From contig MU128974.1 of the NCBI GenBank assembly GCA_014904985.1, positions 210,750 through 259,446 on the forward strand: a stretch of 48,697 bases of DNA. The letters run 5' to 3'. Position 1 is the first letter of the stretch, and each line of letters starts with the position of its first letter. Made by a program: the position numbers and the translations under genes. Origin of the DNA: Hydnum rufescens UP504 (taxonomy: Eukaryota; Basidiomycota; Agaricomycetes; Cantharellales; Hydnaceae). Of this stretch, positions 22,827 to 32,664 are shown in pieces. A model generated the notes under the pieces. It saw only the letters and a program-made list of their open reading frames with translations, was not told the origin of the DNA and searched no databases.

Positions 22827-23438
22827 ACCACCGCCACCGCCGGAGGGTGAGCCATGAGAGACACTGGAACCACTTTCCTTCGTGGCTAGGGGAACAGCCA
22901 CCGCGACCGCGATAATGATAAGAGCAACGATAGGAATTGTAATGAAAAGCCACTTGCGCTGTTTAATGCCAAATTTGCCACACTTGACGCCGTGTATCTT
23001 TATAAAGGAGCCTTGCTCTTCTGCGCCAGGCCCGAAGCGCGGTTGCGTCGCACTTAGATTAGAAGAATCCTCCTGAGGCGTAGCCTGACTAGGGGTTTGT
23101 GGATTCTGGGCAGAGTCATCTGGGGGCATTGGAAAAGGAGTGGAAGAGCCCACCATCGAGCTATCATGATTTGCGAAGGCATCTGATCCTGCAGAGCCAG
23201 GGAACTGCATATGCTGAACTGTAATAGGTGATCGAGGGTCGGCAGTAGAGGCATGGGTGCTGGACAGGCTATCACGATTTGCGAGGGGATCTGAAGCTGC
23301 GATGCCAAAGACTCACTGATGGTCATCTGAAGCAGGTAGTGGAATGTTGGTATCAGAGACACGGGAGCCCTCCATCTCATCTTGAGAGGGAGTGCCCGGG
23401 GAGCCCTGAGCCGGAGGAGCCTCGTCTTGGCTAGACAT
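20381..23438 (-). CDS. Membrane-anchored GH5 exo-beta-1,3-glucanase
   Basis: Predicted cell-wall beta-1,3-glucan hydrolase (GH5 exo-glucanase type, likely subfamily 9), a type II membrane protein of about 807 residues. Proposed exons: 23438-23317, 23259-22532, 22468-22423, 22364-22245, 22189-22071, 22011-21814, 21754-21674, 21621-21542, 21486-21274, 21214-21045, 20989-20955, 20891-20381. All introns are GT-AG and the downstream frames join. Order: Ser/Pro-rich cytosolic N-terminus; one membrane helix (WLFITIPIVALIIIAVAVAV, about residue 145); Gly-repeat stalk; GH5 domain with VNLAGWLVLEPF, DLHTLPGSQNG, the acid/base Glu in GIVNEP, DSHPYF and the nucleophile Glu in TTAGEWS; then a Thr/Pro-rich C-terminus. 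The GCC repeat encoding the stalk lacks one base (near 22,777), the only frame break. Start chosen at MSSQDEAPP; M at 23,210 is the alternative. Family call firm; N-terminus less so. Confidence 0.9.
22757..22845. repeat. GCC/GGC trinucleotide repeat encoding the poly-Gly stalk
   Basis: About 28 triplets of GCC or ACC on the plus strand (Gly codons on the coding strand). The phase slips once at GCCGCGCCG (22,774-22,782), which shifts the reading frame by one between the membrane helix and the catalytic domain. Confidence 0.9.
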
Positions 23439-23703
23439 GTTTGAACGAATGCGCCTCACGCGAAAACCGAGGAAGACTCAGGAAAGAAGAATTTGCGACC
23501 TCACCGCCATGTGGGGCGACCGATACCACGTGCAACGACCCGCAGCAGACAGGGGAAATCAACTCTACAGATAATTCCGGACATGCCAGGGGCAGTAATT
23601 GACTTCAGCAGCTAGGCGCGGGCACGAGTACCTAGATGCAAGGCTAGATAAGAGAATGCCGGAATAAAGCGAGATAACCGGAGTATTATGTAAGACGATT
23701 TCC
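23439..23703. other. Upstream region of the glucanase gene
   Basis: CpG-rich, unlike the repeats around it. It probably holds the promoter and 5' untranslated region of the minus-strand glucanase. No unmistakable TATA box was found. Confidence 0.4.
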
Positions 23704-24560
23704 TTGAGCAAGGAATTGTTACTCCACCACATTCCAGACCCCCTCTGCTTGCCCCCCTTGCTTGTGTTGTTGAGGATCCTTTTCTTCATATCTTTCACTA
23801 TCTCGATTACCATGACCATGCAGAATCTAGGCAATGCCCCCAGCTCAATGGGTGCTAACAGCAACTCTCCCTTGTCAATCTCCCAAGTTGCTCTGGGCCC
23901 TATCATGCTCCAAGTGCCTGAGTGTGAGTGCACACATCTCTTCTTCATGGCTAAATCTAATGCTATTGAAAAGAATGAACTTAATGCACCTATACCTTCA
24001 GATGAGCAAATTGACACATTGTCAAAGAACTGTGAAGGCCTTGCTCAAGCTTGGCTTAATGCTGATGTGATACTGCCTCAAAACCCTGTGAATCAGAGTC
24101 AATCCTCTCCATACTCCCAGGATAAGGCTCCCAATCATGTCCAGACCAAAAGTGATGAGACCTCAAAGCCTTGGGCCTCTATTTCCTCTCTCAAAATCCT
24201 CAAAGTGACTACTTCTGGTGTAGAATTTGTCCCAACTGCCTTCCATCAAGTGATTTGCTCTGGAATCAACATTCCCCTCCCCACCCTCACTTTCACTGCT
24301 CTTAACAGCTTTTGTCTGGGCAAAGTTGTTGAACTCAAAACAATCTGCCACCTGCATAATCTCAAGAAACTCTCCATCCTGAAACTTAAGGAATTTTTTG
24401 CTATTGAGGATGCTATTTTCAAAACCAAGTGGGAAGAAGGCTGGTGAAACCTTATCCTGACTGTTGGTGCTGAACTAGGGAGCAAGCTCAGCAAAATGTT
24501 TCAAAAATGGCACAACCCCCTCCAGAACCATCACCTCTACCAGTCTGATAGCAATTTCCC
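23704..24560 (+). pseudogene. Unrecognised coding fragment, 247 codons plus a continuation
   Basis: An open frame from ATG at 23,704 to TGA at 24,447, with one hydrophobic stretch near the start (residues about 18-38, LPPLLVLLRILFFISFTISI). The same frame stays coding-like after the stop (GAELGSKLSKMFQKWHNPL), which suggests a longer protein with a nonsense change; it fades by about 24,560. The middle is Ser/Gln-rich (about residues 120-150) and the end Leu/Lys-rich (HLHNLKKLSILKLKEFF). I do not recognise a domain. It is CpG-poor like the repeats, so a transposon-carried gene is more likely than a host gene. Immediately downstream lies the terminal module of array copy 3. Confidence 0.45.
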
Positions 24561-24566
24561 AATTCA

Positions 24567-26803
24567 CCTTGGTCAGTCATCTAAGCCTACCTAGTTAGGT
24601 ACCACTTCCAGGGCAGATAATGGTACCTAAGTAGGTCCCATCACTATTCTGGCCAAAATGGCCATTTTATGATTTCACCTCCTGGCCCAGAATTGGCTGA
24701 AATGGCTGAAAATTGGTGGAAAATTAGCTGAAACTGGGACTTAGAGAATCTCAGACTTCCCATGGGCCATACAGGCTTATTGGGGATTGGGGATAACATG
24801 TTCCATTTATAATTATTTATTTACCCCCAGTCAGTGGGGTTTAATTCAGCAGTTCTGTTTTATTCTTACTGAGTTGTTTATTTTTTATTTATTTATTTAT
24901 TTAAAAAGTCACCACACCCACTGGGGTGTGGTACCATCTGTAGAAATCCAAGAAAAAAAAAAACTACTTACACACCTGCTTAGGTGGGTGGGTGGTACCA
25001 TCCATAGAAATTTAAAATAAATAAATAAATAAAAAACTATCTAGTGGCACCACACCTGCTTAGGTGGGTGTTGTACTGTCTGTAGAAACTTAAAAAAAAA
25101 ACTATGTAGTAGCACCACACCCACTTGTGTGGGTGTGGTCAGGGGTGTGGCTTGGCACTTCACCATTGGGTGTGGGTTGCTGCTGGGGTGGGTTGTCATT
25201 TCAGGGGTTTTAATTTGGATCCTAGAATCATACTGTATGTTAGTAAAAAAAATTGAAGTGATGCAAAAGGAGCAGCTTGTGCTGCTCCTTTTGCATCATT
25301 GCACATATAGAAATTTGAAAAAAAACCCTTGTAGTACCACACACCCACCAAAGTAGGTATGTGGTACTGTTTTGTACTGGGTGGGTGTCATTTTGGGGGT
25401 TTGTGGGTTTCTGTTCTCATGGCTGTCTTTGGTGGGGTCACAGGTCTTTGATTTGGGGGTTAGTGCAGGTCATAGGCTCAGGTGAAATCTAGGAATAAAT
25501 AACATGTTAGTAAAGAAAAAATAAAAAAAGAAAGCCATGCAAAAGGAGCAGCATGTGCTGCTCCTCTTGTATGATCCTACTTATCTTGAAATTACCACAC
25601 ACCTGCCAAAGTGGGTGTGTGGTTTGTCCTGGGTCCCTGGGCCTTGCATTGTGTGTCCCTGTTTCTGGGTTTCATTTGGTGGGTCACATTTGCAACTCTC
25701 CGTTGGCAGGTGTGTTGTCATTTCCAAAGGGGGGGGGGGTTTGTTTGGTGGTGGTTCAGGCAAGAACCTAGAACCTAGAATAATGAATTTGTTAGTTAAA
25801 AATTAAATGGATGCAAAAAGAGCAGCAAGGCTGCTCTTTTTGTGCCCTTGGGGGTGCATTACTTACCTTGTATAGAACCACACACCTGTGATGGCAGGTG
25901 TGTGGTTCATACTGGTTTTGGCATTGTCCCATGTCTTCATTTGGTGCATCATCATTCAGGGGGGAGGGGGGGGGGGGTTGCACCATGGGTCTTCATTTGT
26001 ATTTGTGGTGATACCTAGAATAAAGATTTATAAGTTAAAAAATTAAAAGCAATGCAAAAAGAGCAGCTTTTGCTGCTCTTTTTGTGCCATTGGTGCATTA
26101 CATACTGAGTATAGAACCACACACCCACTACTGCAGGTGTGTGGTTCATCTCCTTGTGTGGTGTGTTGTCATTCATGGATCCCATTTTCAGGTGTGTTAT
26201 TGTTCTGGGAGGGTCTTCATGTGTGCTGATGCCTAAAATAAAATATTATTAGTTAAAAGTTAAAAGTTAAAAGTGATGCAAAAAGAGCAGTGAAAGCTGC
26301 TCTTTTTGTGTCATTGGGGGTACATACCAAGTATAGAACCACACACCCACTACTGCAGGTGTGTGGTTCATCTCTTTGTGTGGCATGTCATCATTTGTAG
26401 ATCCTGTTTGTGGGCATGTTATCATCCTGGGGGGTTGCTTTGTGGGTCTTCATTTGTGGCAATACCTAGAATAAAATATTATTAGTTAAAAAATATAAAG
26501 TGATGCAAAAAGAGCAGCTTTCACTGCTCTTTTTGTGCAGCTGCATCTATTGGGGGGAGGAGACTCACCTTAAATTGTACCACACCCACTGCAGTGGGTG
26601 TGGTTCCTGGGCCCACTCATTTGGCAGCCTGTTGTTTGTTTTGGTTTTGATCTGGAATAATAAGGGCTACATTAGTATAAAAATTCACAGCAGTGCAAAA
26701 AGTGTAGCTTGCACTACTCCTTTTGTGCTATGGTATCTATTGAGATAAAACTTACCTTATGACCACACACCTGCTGATGTGGGTGTGTGGTCATGTGGTC
26801 ATG
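24567..26803 (-). mobile_element. Hairpin-array element copy 3: terminal module and outer arm
   Basis: Starts with the same terminal module as 12,538 (CCTTGGTCAGTCATCTAAG), a GGTACC pair, the CAGGCTTATTGGGGA motif and (TTTA)n. At least seven minus-sense units follow, with class-2 hairpins at 25,261-25,296, 25,537-25,572, 25,811-25,844, 26,050-26,086, 26,275-26,312, 26,503-26,540 and 26,692-26,730. Clear intron-like units include 26,568 to 26,466 (103 bp, GTGAGT...CTAG) and 26,755 to 26,652 (104 bp, GTAAGT...TACTAAT...CCAG). Extra class-1 hairpins without a class-2 partner lie at 24,910-25,140. The arm is broken at 26,804 by an LTR nest and continues at 29,776. Confidence 0.6.
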
Positions 26804-26854
26804 GTCATTGTCAGAGTTCGTCTGTTTCCCAGTTAATTCCAGTTTTGGTTCTGG

Positions 26855-28384
26855 TGTGGAAGATAAAAACATCCAGTATCAGAAAATGCGAATATCCATT
26901 GATCCCAGCCATTGGAATGATCATGTGACCTATTACGAAATTAATTACGGCTACACGCAGAAATCGAATTCGTTCTATAACTCCGTCAGTTTTGATTGGA
27001 GAGGTACGCCCATATAACACTTAGAAAGCCACGATTCACACCTTTCGAATGGTACCAAACACAAGTCGAACGGACCAAAAATGCACTCTCCAGGCCAATT
27101 TTACTGTCAAAATCTGGAATTTCCAGTAAAAAATGAATCCCTCCATCAGTTCGCACTCAATCCTCTCGGAACAACCACGCCTGGAAAGATATAAAAAGTC
27201 CGCATCCAACGGTACTGAGCACATGACGAACAGATCAAAACTGAGCTCTGCAGAACGATATTACTATCAGAATCAACACCCATCAGTAAAAAACGAATTT
27301 CTCTGTCAGTTTACACCGGATCTGCTCGGAACCACTGCGCCCAGAAAGCTGTTAAAAATCCACATCGAATGATACCAAGAACGTCTATTACAGATGCAAA
27401 CTGTTGTTTCTGCATCGAATCCCATCCCATGCACTTGTCCCCATTATCAACCAGCAACAAAAACATCTTAACCACTGGACTACAAACAAATTAATCTCCA
27501 AGAACTCAGAAATATCCTTTGATTTCATCTCCCATTGCCACAAACACCTTCTAGAACCTCACAGATAAGAAAGATAACACCCCCTTGACTACCCTTTTGT
27601 TCTGTTTATGAATGACTCACCTTCCTTGACAACCACTTTATGAAAGATAACACCTTCTTGGTAACCCTTTTGTTCTGTTTATGAATGACTCACCTTCCTT
27701 GACAACCCTATTGTTCTCACATATGACTCACCTAGGAGTGAGTCATATTCTTTAAACACAGCCACCTTCAGAAAGGTATAAAAGCTGGTAGATTTTCCTG
27801 TATCCCCCCATCTTCTCACTACTGGAATATACTACTGTCTACAAATCTGCTTACATCTGAAGAGAGTACTGATCTGAAAGCCATCTGGAGCTAAGTCATA
27901 TACAAGATTGTTAAGACTAAGTCACTGGAAGCCCTCTACGCGAAATACCAAGCCAAGGATAGTTGCAGGACCTAAGGTTAGAGTTGCTGGACATCCAAGG
28001 AAAGGTGAGTAATAACAAAAGTCAAGTCAGAAGAAGAAAGAAACATATTGACACACTGAATCAAGCTTAAACTAGTCTAGTACCCTCTTTAGAATCCGCA
28101 TTTTGACCAGGAGGACATAAATAGGTACACACAAATAGCAGTAAACAGTTCAATACAACATGTATAAGCCTTTCACAAGCATCCCACAATATATCATTGA
28201 CTATAGCTAGTCCATACCATCACCTTACCATCACTGAATACCATACACAACTTGTTAGAGAGTGATCAACCATCAGAGTGAACCAGCCCATTGAATAAAA
28301 ACAGAAATATAGTCTCCCATCTACACACTGGCTGAACCAGAGTTTGATTTGACAGTCATCGGAGCTCCCAATCCTTCTTCTATA
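26855..28384 (+). mobile_element. LTR-like element with CG-centred 4-bp target duplication, copy 3
   Basis: The best-preserved copy (1,530 bp): TGTGGAAG...CTTCTATA, flanked by CTGG and CCAG, which fit a CCGG duplication with one deaminated CpG on each side. It lies 46 bp into the TGTCAG-family LTR, at the position corresponding to 40,616 in the uninterrupted relative. Confidence 0.8.
27613..27783 (+). promoter_or_regulatory. Cluster of bZIP-type TGACTCA sites ahead of a TATA box
   Basis: TGACTCA at 27,613-27,619, 27,686-27,692 and 27,724-27,730 and its complement TGAGTCA at 27,739-27,745; the last two form one palindrome around CCTAGG. TATAAAA follows at 27,777-27,783, then a CT-rich leader. 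TGACTCA is the Gcn4/AP-1 class site. The arrangement recurs in copies 1 and 2 and fits the U3 promoter of an LTR. Confidence 0.5.
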
Positions 28385-28612
28385 CCAGTCTGTTTCTGAT
28401 TTGTCCCCACCTCTGTTTCATTTCCCCTTCATTTCCTTTACTTCCAGTTCCCACACACATACCCCTGGCCCTGTTCCTGTTCCCTCCACTTTCCTGTCCC
28501 CTGCCCACTCCCCCTCTTGTGCCTGCCCCCCTGTAACCACCTCTCATTAAGCAATCAATCCCCTGTAGTATAGGAACTATGTATAAGTAGTCTGGGGGTG
28601 ACATCCAGAGAC

Positions 28613-29338
28613 TGTCAGGATCAAATTGACATTTGCTTCTGCTTAAGGACTTACCCATCAGAGTATCATTCTTCATCAACTCTATCATATGGCACCTACT
28701 TCTTCAAATGCTCTCATGTCCTCTCTCCCTCCATTCACTAAGGGGGTTATTGTCATCCTTGCCATTATTGGCATTTCTCTTATTATTATTGCCCTCATTC
28801 TATCAGGCCTTGACCAGCAGGCTACAGGCTGGGTAGTCAACCAGTGGAAGCATTGGCGCCCTTGTCAGCACCTGTTGTTCCCTCGCTCCCTGCATGAGTC
28901 CATGGAGTTGCCAATCCAGACTCCTCCTCCGCCCCCAGTCCCTGAATCCACCCCACCTGTCCCAATCCCTACTCCATCAGCATCATTACAATCCTTTGAC
29001 ACCTTGGACACCTTTGGAGTACCCAGGTGTGCACTGCCTTGGAAGTACATATGCTAAGGGGGATGCATATGGAAGTTGGGGCATAGCCATGTGGAGGTAT
29101 GCACAGGATTCGTAACATGGCTGCATCAGCTTAGTGAGGCTTAGTGATGGTGGTTGTGGAGGCTGACTGATGGGCTGTGGTGGCTGTGGTGGCTGTGTGC
29201 AGGAAGTAGTACTTATAGCCCTTCGCAGTTGGGGGATCACCAGTTTTGATCTCTCAGGATTCCCACTGTGATAGTGTGTGGTTAATTAATCTCTTTCCTC
29301 TTTCTGTTTGTGGCTTCAATGGCAGTGTCACCCTGATA
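28613..29338 (+). mobile_element. 726-bp LTR-ended unit with target duplication GAGAC
   Basis: Begins TGTCAGG, ends CCTGATA, flanked by GAGAC at 28,608-28,612 and 29,339-29,343. Removing it rejoins the host LTR in register with 40,571-41,157. Its end sequences resemble those of the LTR it sits in, but the interior does not. It carries a 122-codon ORF. Confidence 0.6.
28689..29057 (+). CDS. Small predicted membrane protein, 122 aa, inside the 726-bp unit
   Basis: ATG at 28,689, stop TAA-type at 29,055. Residues 1-17 are polar (MAPTSSNALMSSLPPFT). One strong membrane helix follows (VIVILAIIGISLIIIALILSG, about residues 20-40), then a Trp-rich segment with a Gln/Lys/His patch and a Pro-rich tail (PPPPPVPESTPPVPIPTP). 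No homology is recognised. It could encode a membrane peptide or be a chance ORF in an LTR. Its helix/Pro-rich architecture is coherent, which is why it is listed. Nearby GGTGGCTGTGGTGGCTGTG repeats follow (29,150-29,200). Confidence 0.4.
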   Translation: MAPTSSNALMSSLPPFTKGVIVILAIIGISLIIIALILSGLDQQATGWVVNQWKHWRPCQHLLFPRSLHESMELPIQTPPPPPVPESTPPVPIPTPSASLQSFDTLDTFGVPRCALPWKYIC

Positions 29339-29354
29339 GAGACCCAGCTTTGGT

Positions 29355-29585
29355 CTCTCAGGATTTCTGCTTCTACTCTGGACTACAGGTTAGCCTCACT
29401 GTACCTATTCCCTTAATGTTAATCTCAGGATTTCCACTTCTACTCCGGTTAGCCTCACTGTACCTATTCCCTTAATGTTAATCTCAGGATTTCCACTTCT
29501 ACTCCAGACTACAGGTTAGCCTCACTGTACCTATTCCCTCAATGTTAATCTCAGGATTTCCACTTCTACTCCAGACTACAGCTCA
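29355..29585. repeat. Tandem repeat of about 60-75 bp, 3-4 copies
   Basis: Blocks CTCAGGATTTCCACTTCTAC, GGTTAGCCTCACTGTACC and TATTCCCTTAATGTTAATCT repeat three to four times. One unit lacks the AGACTACA stretch. The related LTR at 40,571 has only one to two copies. Confidence 0.8.
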
Positions 29586-29821
29586 AAGACTGCTGTGCTC
29601 ACTTCCGCCCAGACCCTTCCAGGCTGCAGGATTCCTCCTCCATTCTCCTGTCTCTTACTGTCTTACTCTTGCCTGGATTCATTTGGACTCAGCTGGACTT
29701 ACACTGGACTTAGCTGGATTTATTTGTGTTTACACTTGTTTGGTGCTCTTGTCACAGCATGGCTCTGACAGTCATGCACTGTTGCTGTTGCTGCTGCTGC
29801 TGTTGTGTTGTGGTTGTGCAG

Positions 29822-31449
29822 TGTGGAAGATAAAAACATCCAGTATCAGAAAATGTGAAATCATACCACTTCCAGCCTTTGAACAATCACATGACCAATT
29901 ACAAAATTAATTATGGCTATGCGTGGAAATGAAATTCATTCTATAACTCCATCAGTTTTGATCAGAGAGGTACACCCATATAACACTTAGAAAGCTATGA
30001 TTCACACCTTTTGAACAGTACCAAACACAAGTTGAACGAACCAAAACTGCACTCTCCAGGCCAATTTTACTATCAAAATCTGAGATTTCCAGTAAAAACG
30101 AATATCTCTGTCAGTTCGCATTCAATCCTCTCAGAACAACTGCGCCTGGAAAGATATAAAAAAATCCACATCCAATGGTACTGAGCATGCGAAGAACAGA
30201 TCAAAACTGAACTTTACAGAATGATATTACTATCAGAATCAACACCCATCAGTAAAAACGAATTTCTCTGTCAGTTTACATCGGATCTGCTTGGAACCAC
30301 CATGCCCAGAAAGCTGTTAAAATTCCGCATTGAATGATACCAAGAACACCTATTGCAGATGCAAACTGATGTATCTGCATTGAATCCCACCCCATGCACT
30401 TGTTTCCATTATCACCAGCAACAAAAACACCTTAACCATTGGACTATGCTCAAATTAATCTCCAAAAACCTGGAGATATCCTTAATTTCACTTCCATGAG
30501 CTCCAAACACATCACAAGACCAGTGACATCATGCTCCAACTACTCCACAAGCTCAGCAAATTAGTGACATCATTCCCTTTATGAATCCTTTTGTTCTCTT
30601 TATGAATGACATCACTATGACATCACTATGACATCACACTCTATGAATGACTCAGCTATGACCACATTATGCATCATTTCTTTATTTCTCTTTTGTTCTA
30701 CTCCACTATGATCTCATAGCTTTATTACTCTTTTGTTCTTGCTCCATGCACAGCCACCTTCAGAAAGGTATATAAGCTAGCAGATTTTCTTGTACCCCCC
30801 CCATCTCCTCACTCTGGAAATCAACACTGTCAACTACTGTCAACCATTCTGCTTATAATCTAAAGAACTGTCTATCTAAAGCCATCTGGAGCTAAGTCAT
30901 CTTCAAGGTTGTTGAGACCAAGCTACTGGAAGCCATCTACGCAAAATACTGAAGCCAAGGATAGTTGCAGAACCTAAGGTTAGAGTTGCTGGACATCCAA
31001 GGAAAAGGTAAGCATAATGAAATACAAGTCAGGAAAGAAGATTGAAGCATACTAACAAAACTAACCAAGCACTGACCATTCTATAACCACAGATATCCGC
31101 ATTTTGACTAGGAGGACATAACCAAGGACACACAAATATCAGTAAACAAACAAACACAACATGAACATGTATAAGCCTTTCTACAAGCATCCCCCACATA
31201 TAAGCCTTCCTATAAGCATTCCATATGATGTATAAGCCTTCCTATAAGCATCTACAATATATCATTGACTACAGCTAGTCCTTATCACATTCCATTCTCC
31301 AATAATCTCATACACATCTTGCAGAGAGTGATCAACCATTGAAGCGAACCAACCCATTTGAATAAACAGAAACACAGTCTCCCATCTACACACTGGCTGA
31401 ACCAGATTTTGATTTGACAGTCATTGGAGCTCCCAACCCTTCTTCTATA
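29822..31449 (+). mobile_element. LTR-like element with CG-centred 4-bp target duplication, copy 4
   Basis: Starts TGTGGAAG and ends CTTCTATA, flanked by GCAG (29,818-29,821) and GCGG (31,450-31,453), consistent with a GCGG duplication. It is more diverged than copies 1-3, with CpG losses and extra repeats near 30,600-30,720 (ATGACATCACT) and 31,160-31,250 (TATAAGCCT). The sequence on both sides belongs to array element copy 3. Confidence 0.75.
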
Positions 31450-31860
31450 GCGGTTGCATTTCTGGTGCTGGGTGTGGCTGCCTAGTTGTGAAATTCAATG
31501 CTGGCAATTGCTGATACTCAAGAAGTGCCCAAGTGCTGGCACTGCAAACACAGTACACAATAGTAGCAAGCATGTATATTTAAAATAAATACTATATAAT
31601 AAATATCTGTCCAGGAAAACCTGAAGAAGACAATGATAATGAGTCAGAGTCAATAAGGCATGAGATGGCTAATTGCAGAGTGGACTGGGCCACTTCTACA
31701 CATCAGAATTGGCCCAAATTTAAATATAGTAATGGTATATATACACCCTACATGGGTAATTGATTATCTCAGATGATAATCACATTTTTCAATTTTTCAT
31801 GCCTTCAATTCCCTAAAAAGGGACTTTGTGCTATAAACAAAAACAGGATGTGTAAATAGG
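31450..31860. mobile_element. Hairpin-array element copy 3: centre-proximal arm
   Basis: Aligns with 17,950-18,330 and with the left arm of copy 1 (GGCAATTGC, GTGCCCAAGTGCTGGCA, AATGAGTCAGAG, TTGGCCCAAATTTAAATAT). It ends near the presumed palindrome centre (CAATTCCCTAAA at about 31,805). No right arm follows, so this copy is truncated. Confidence 0.55.
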
Positions 31861-31864
31861 AACC

Positions 31865-32601
31865 TTGCAAGCTTGGTCAATGACTGTGGTATTGACACCC
31901 CCCAGAATCCCCTGCCTGTTATGGCCAACTCAGAGTTTCATTGTTCTTTTTCTTCCTCCATCAATTCTCACTCATATCCATGATTATTCCATTCATAGCT
32001 TTGATGTCTTTGGCCATAGCTCTGCCTCAACTTGGTCACCCCTGTATGGTCACTTGAACAGAGAACCTGATCTGGCCTCATATGTGATTTTCCAATTTCC
32101 AAGCACACATTCCACTTCTTCTGATATGCAAAACACTCTGCACTTTACAAGGAATCACACAGGAGTGCTGATATACAAGCAGGGGAGCAATTTGGCACCT
32201 GCATTCAACTTGTATGTTGCTTTTTTTTGGGGGGGGGGGAATCTTAATTCTAACAACACACAAAGTTCTAGTACCAGCTCTATGCCAGCTAGATTATCCT
32301 ACCTACACTTTCTTCCTGATGGTACTGTGAACTTTACTAGGATAGACAATGAATGGTAACTCCCTCACACACTACAATCTGTAACATCTTCAGAGGAGAC
32401 AAGCAGGGCATCAATCACATGTCCATATTCATCTGGCACTGCACCATCCCACATCCCTCATGGGGGCAGATGAGCATGATTTGGGAGTATAAGGACAAGA
32501 GGCAGATATTAGGGACCAGACAGGCTTCACAATCCTCAAGACAATCTAGTAGTCACCTCTGTCCTCATTTGTCTCTGTATTATCATAAGGGATACACATG
32601 A
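31865..32601 (+). CDS. Hypothetical protein, possible two-exon gene
   Basis: An open frame from 31,865 to 32,359 ends FTRIDNEW. A GT at about 32,358 and AG at about 32,395 (TCTTCAG) would join it to a second frame reading RGDKQGINHMSIFIWHC to the stop near 32,599, giving roughly 230 residues. A run of about 20 T and G (TTTTTTTTGGGGGGGGGG, about 32,221-32,239) sits inside exon 1 and may be a length error. No domain is recognised, and base composition is repeat-like. The exon-intron model is a guess from frame continuity. Confidence 0.35.
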
Positions 32602-32664
32602 AGAAAATTCAAATGGCATGGTCATAAAATTCAGAGGGCAGGCTTACTCAAAGATGGTGACACC

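Larger units (their letters stand above)
26804..29775 (+). mobile_element. Solo LTR of the TGTCAG...CTGACA family, target duplication GTCAT, itself split by two insertions
   Basis: Ends TGTCAGAG (26,809) and CTCTGACA (29,770), flanked by GTCAT at 26,804-26,808 and 29,771-29,775. Its pieces, 26,809-26,854, 28,385-28,612 and 29,339-29,770, align in order with the 587-bp relative at 40,571-41,157. The gaps are the LTR-like copy 3 and the 726-bp unit. The 29.3-29.6 kb part is expanded by tandem repeats. Confidence 0.75.

Noticed and set aside
22427..22953. Poly-Pro, poly-Arg and poly-His ORFs over the GCC repeat
   Set aside because: They are other-frame readings of the trinucleotide repeat inside the glucanase.
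23313..23315. In-frame TGA early in the glucanase, suggesting a pseudogene
   Set aside because: It is the GTGAGT of a good donor; a 57-bp intron (23,316-23,260, ending TGTCCAG) removes it and keeps the frame into the membrane helix.
24900..26800. CRISPR array, because of regularly spaced hairpin repeats
   Set aside because: Repeats are not identical short units with unique 30-40 bp spacers; spacers are themselves repeated, no cas genes are present, and all context is eukaryotic.
29776..29821. CTG trinucleotide run as a functional microsatellite
   Set aside because: It is only about five interrupted triplets and appears to be part of the array arm between two LTR insertions.
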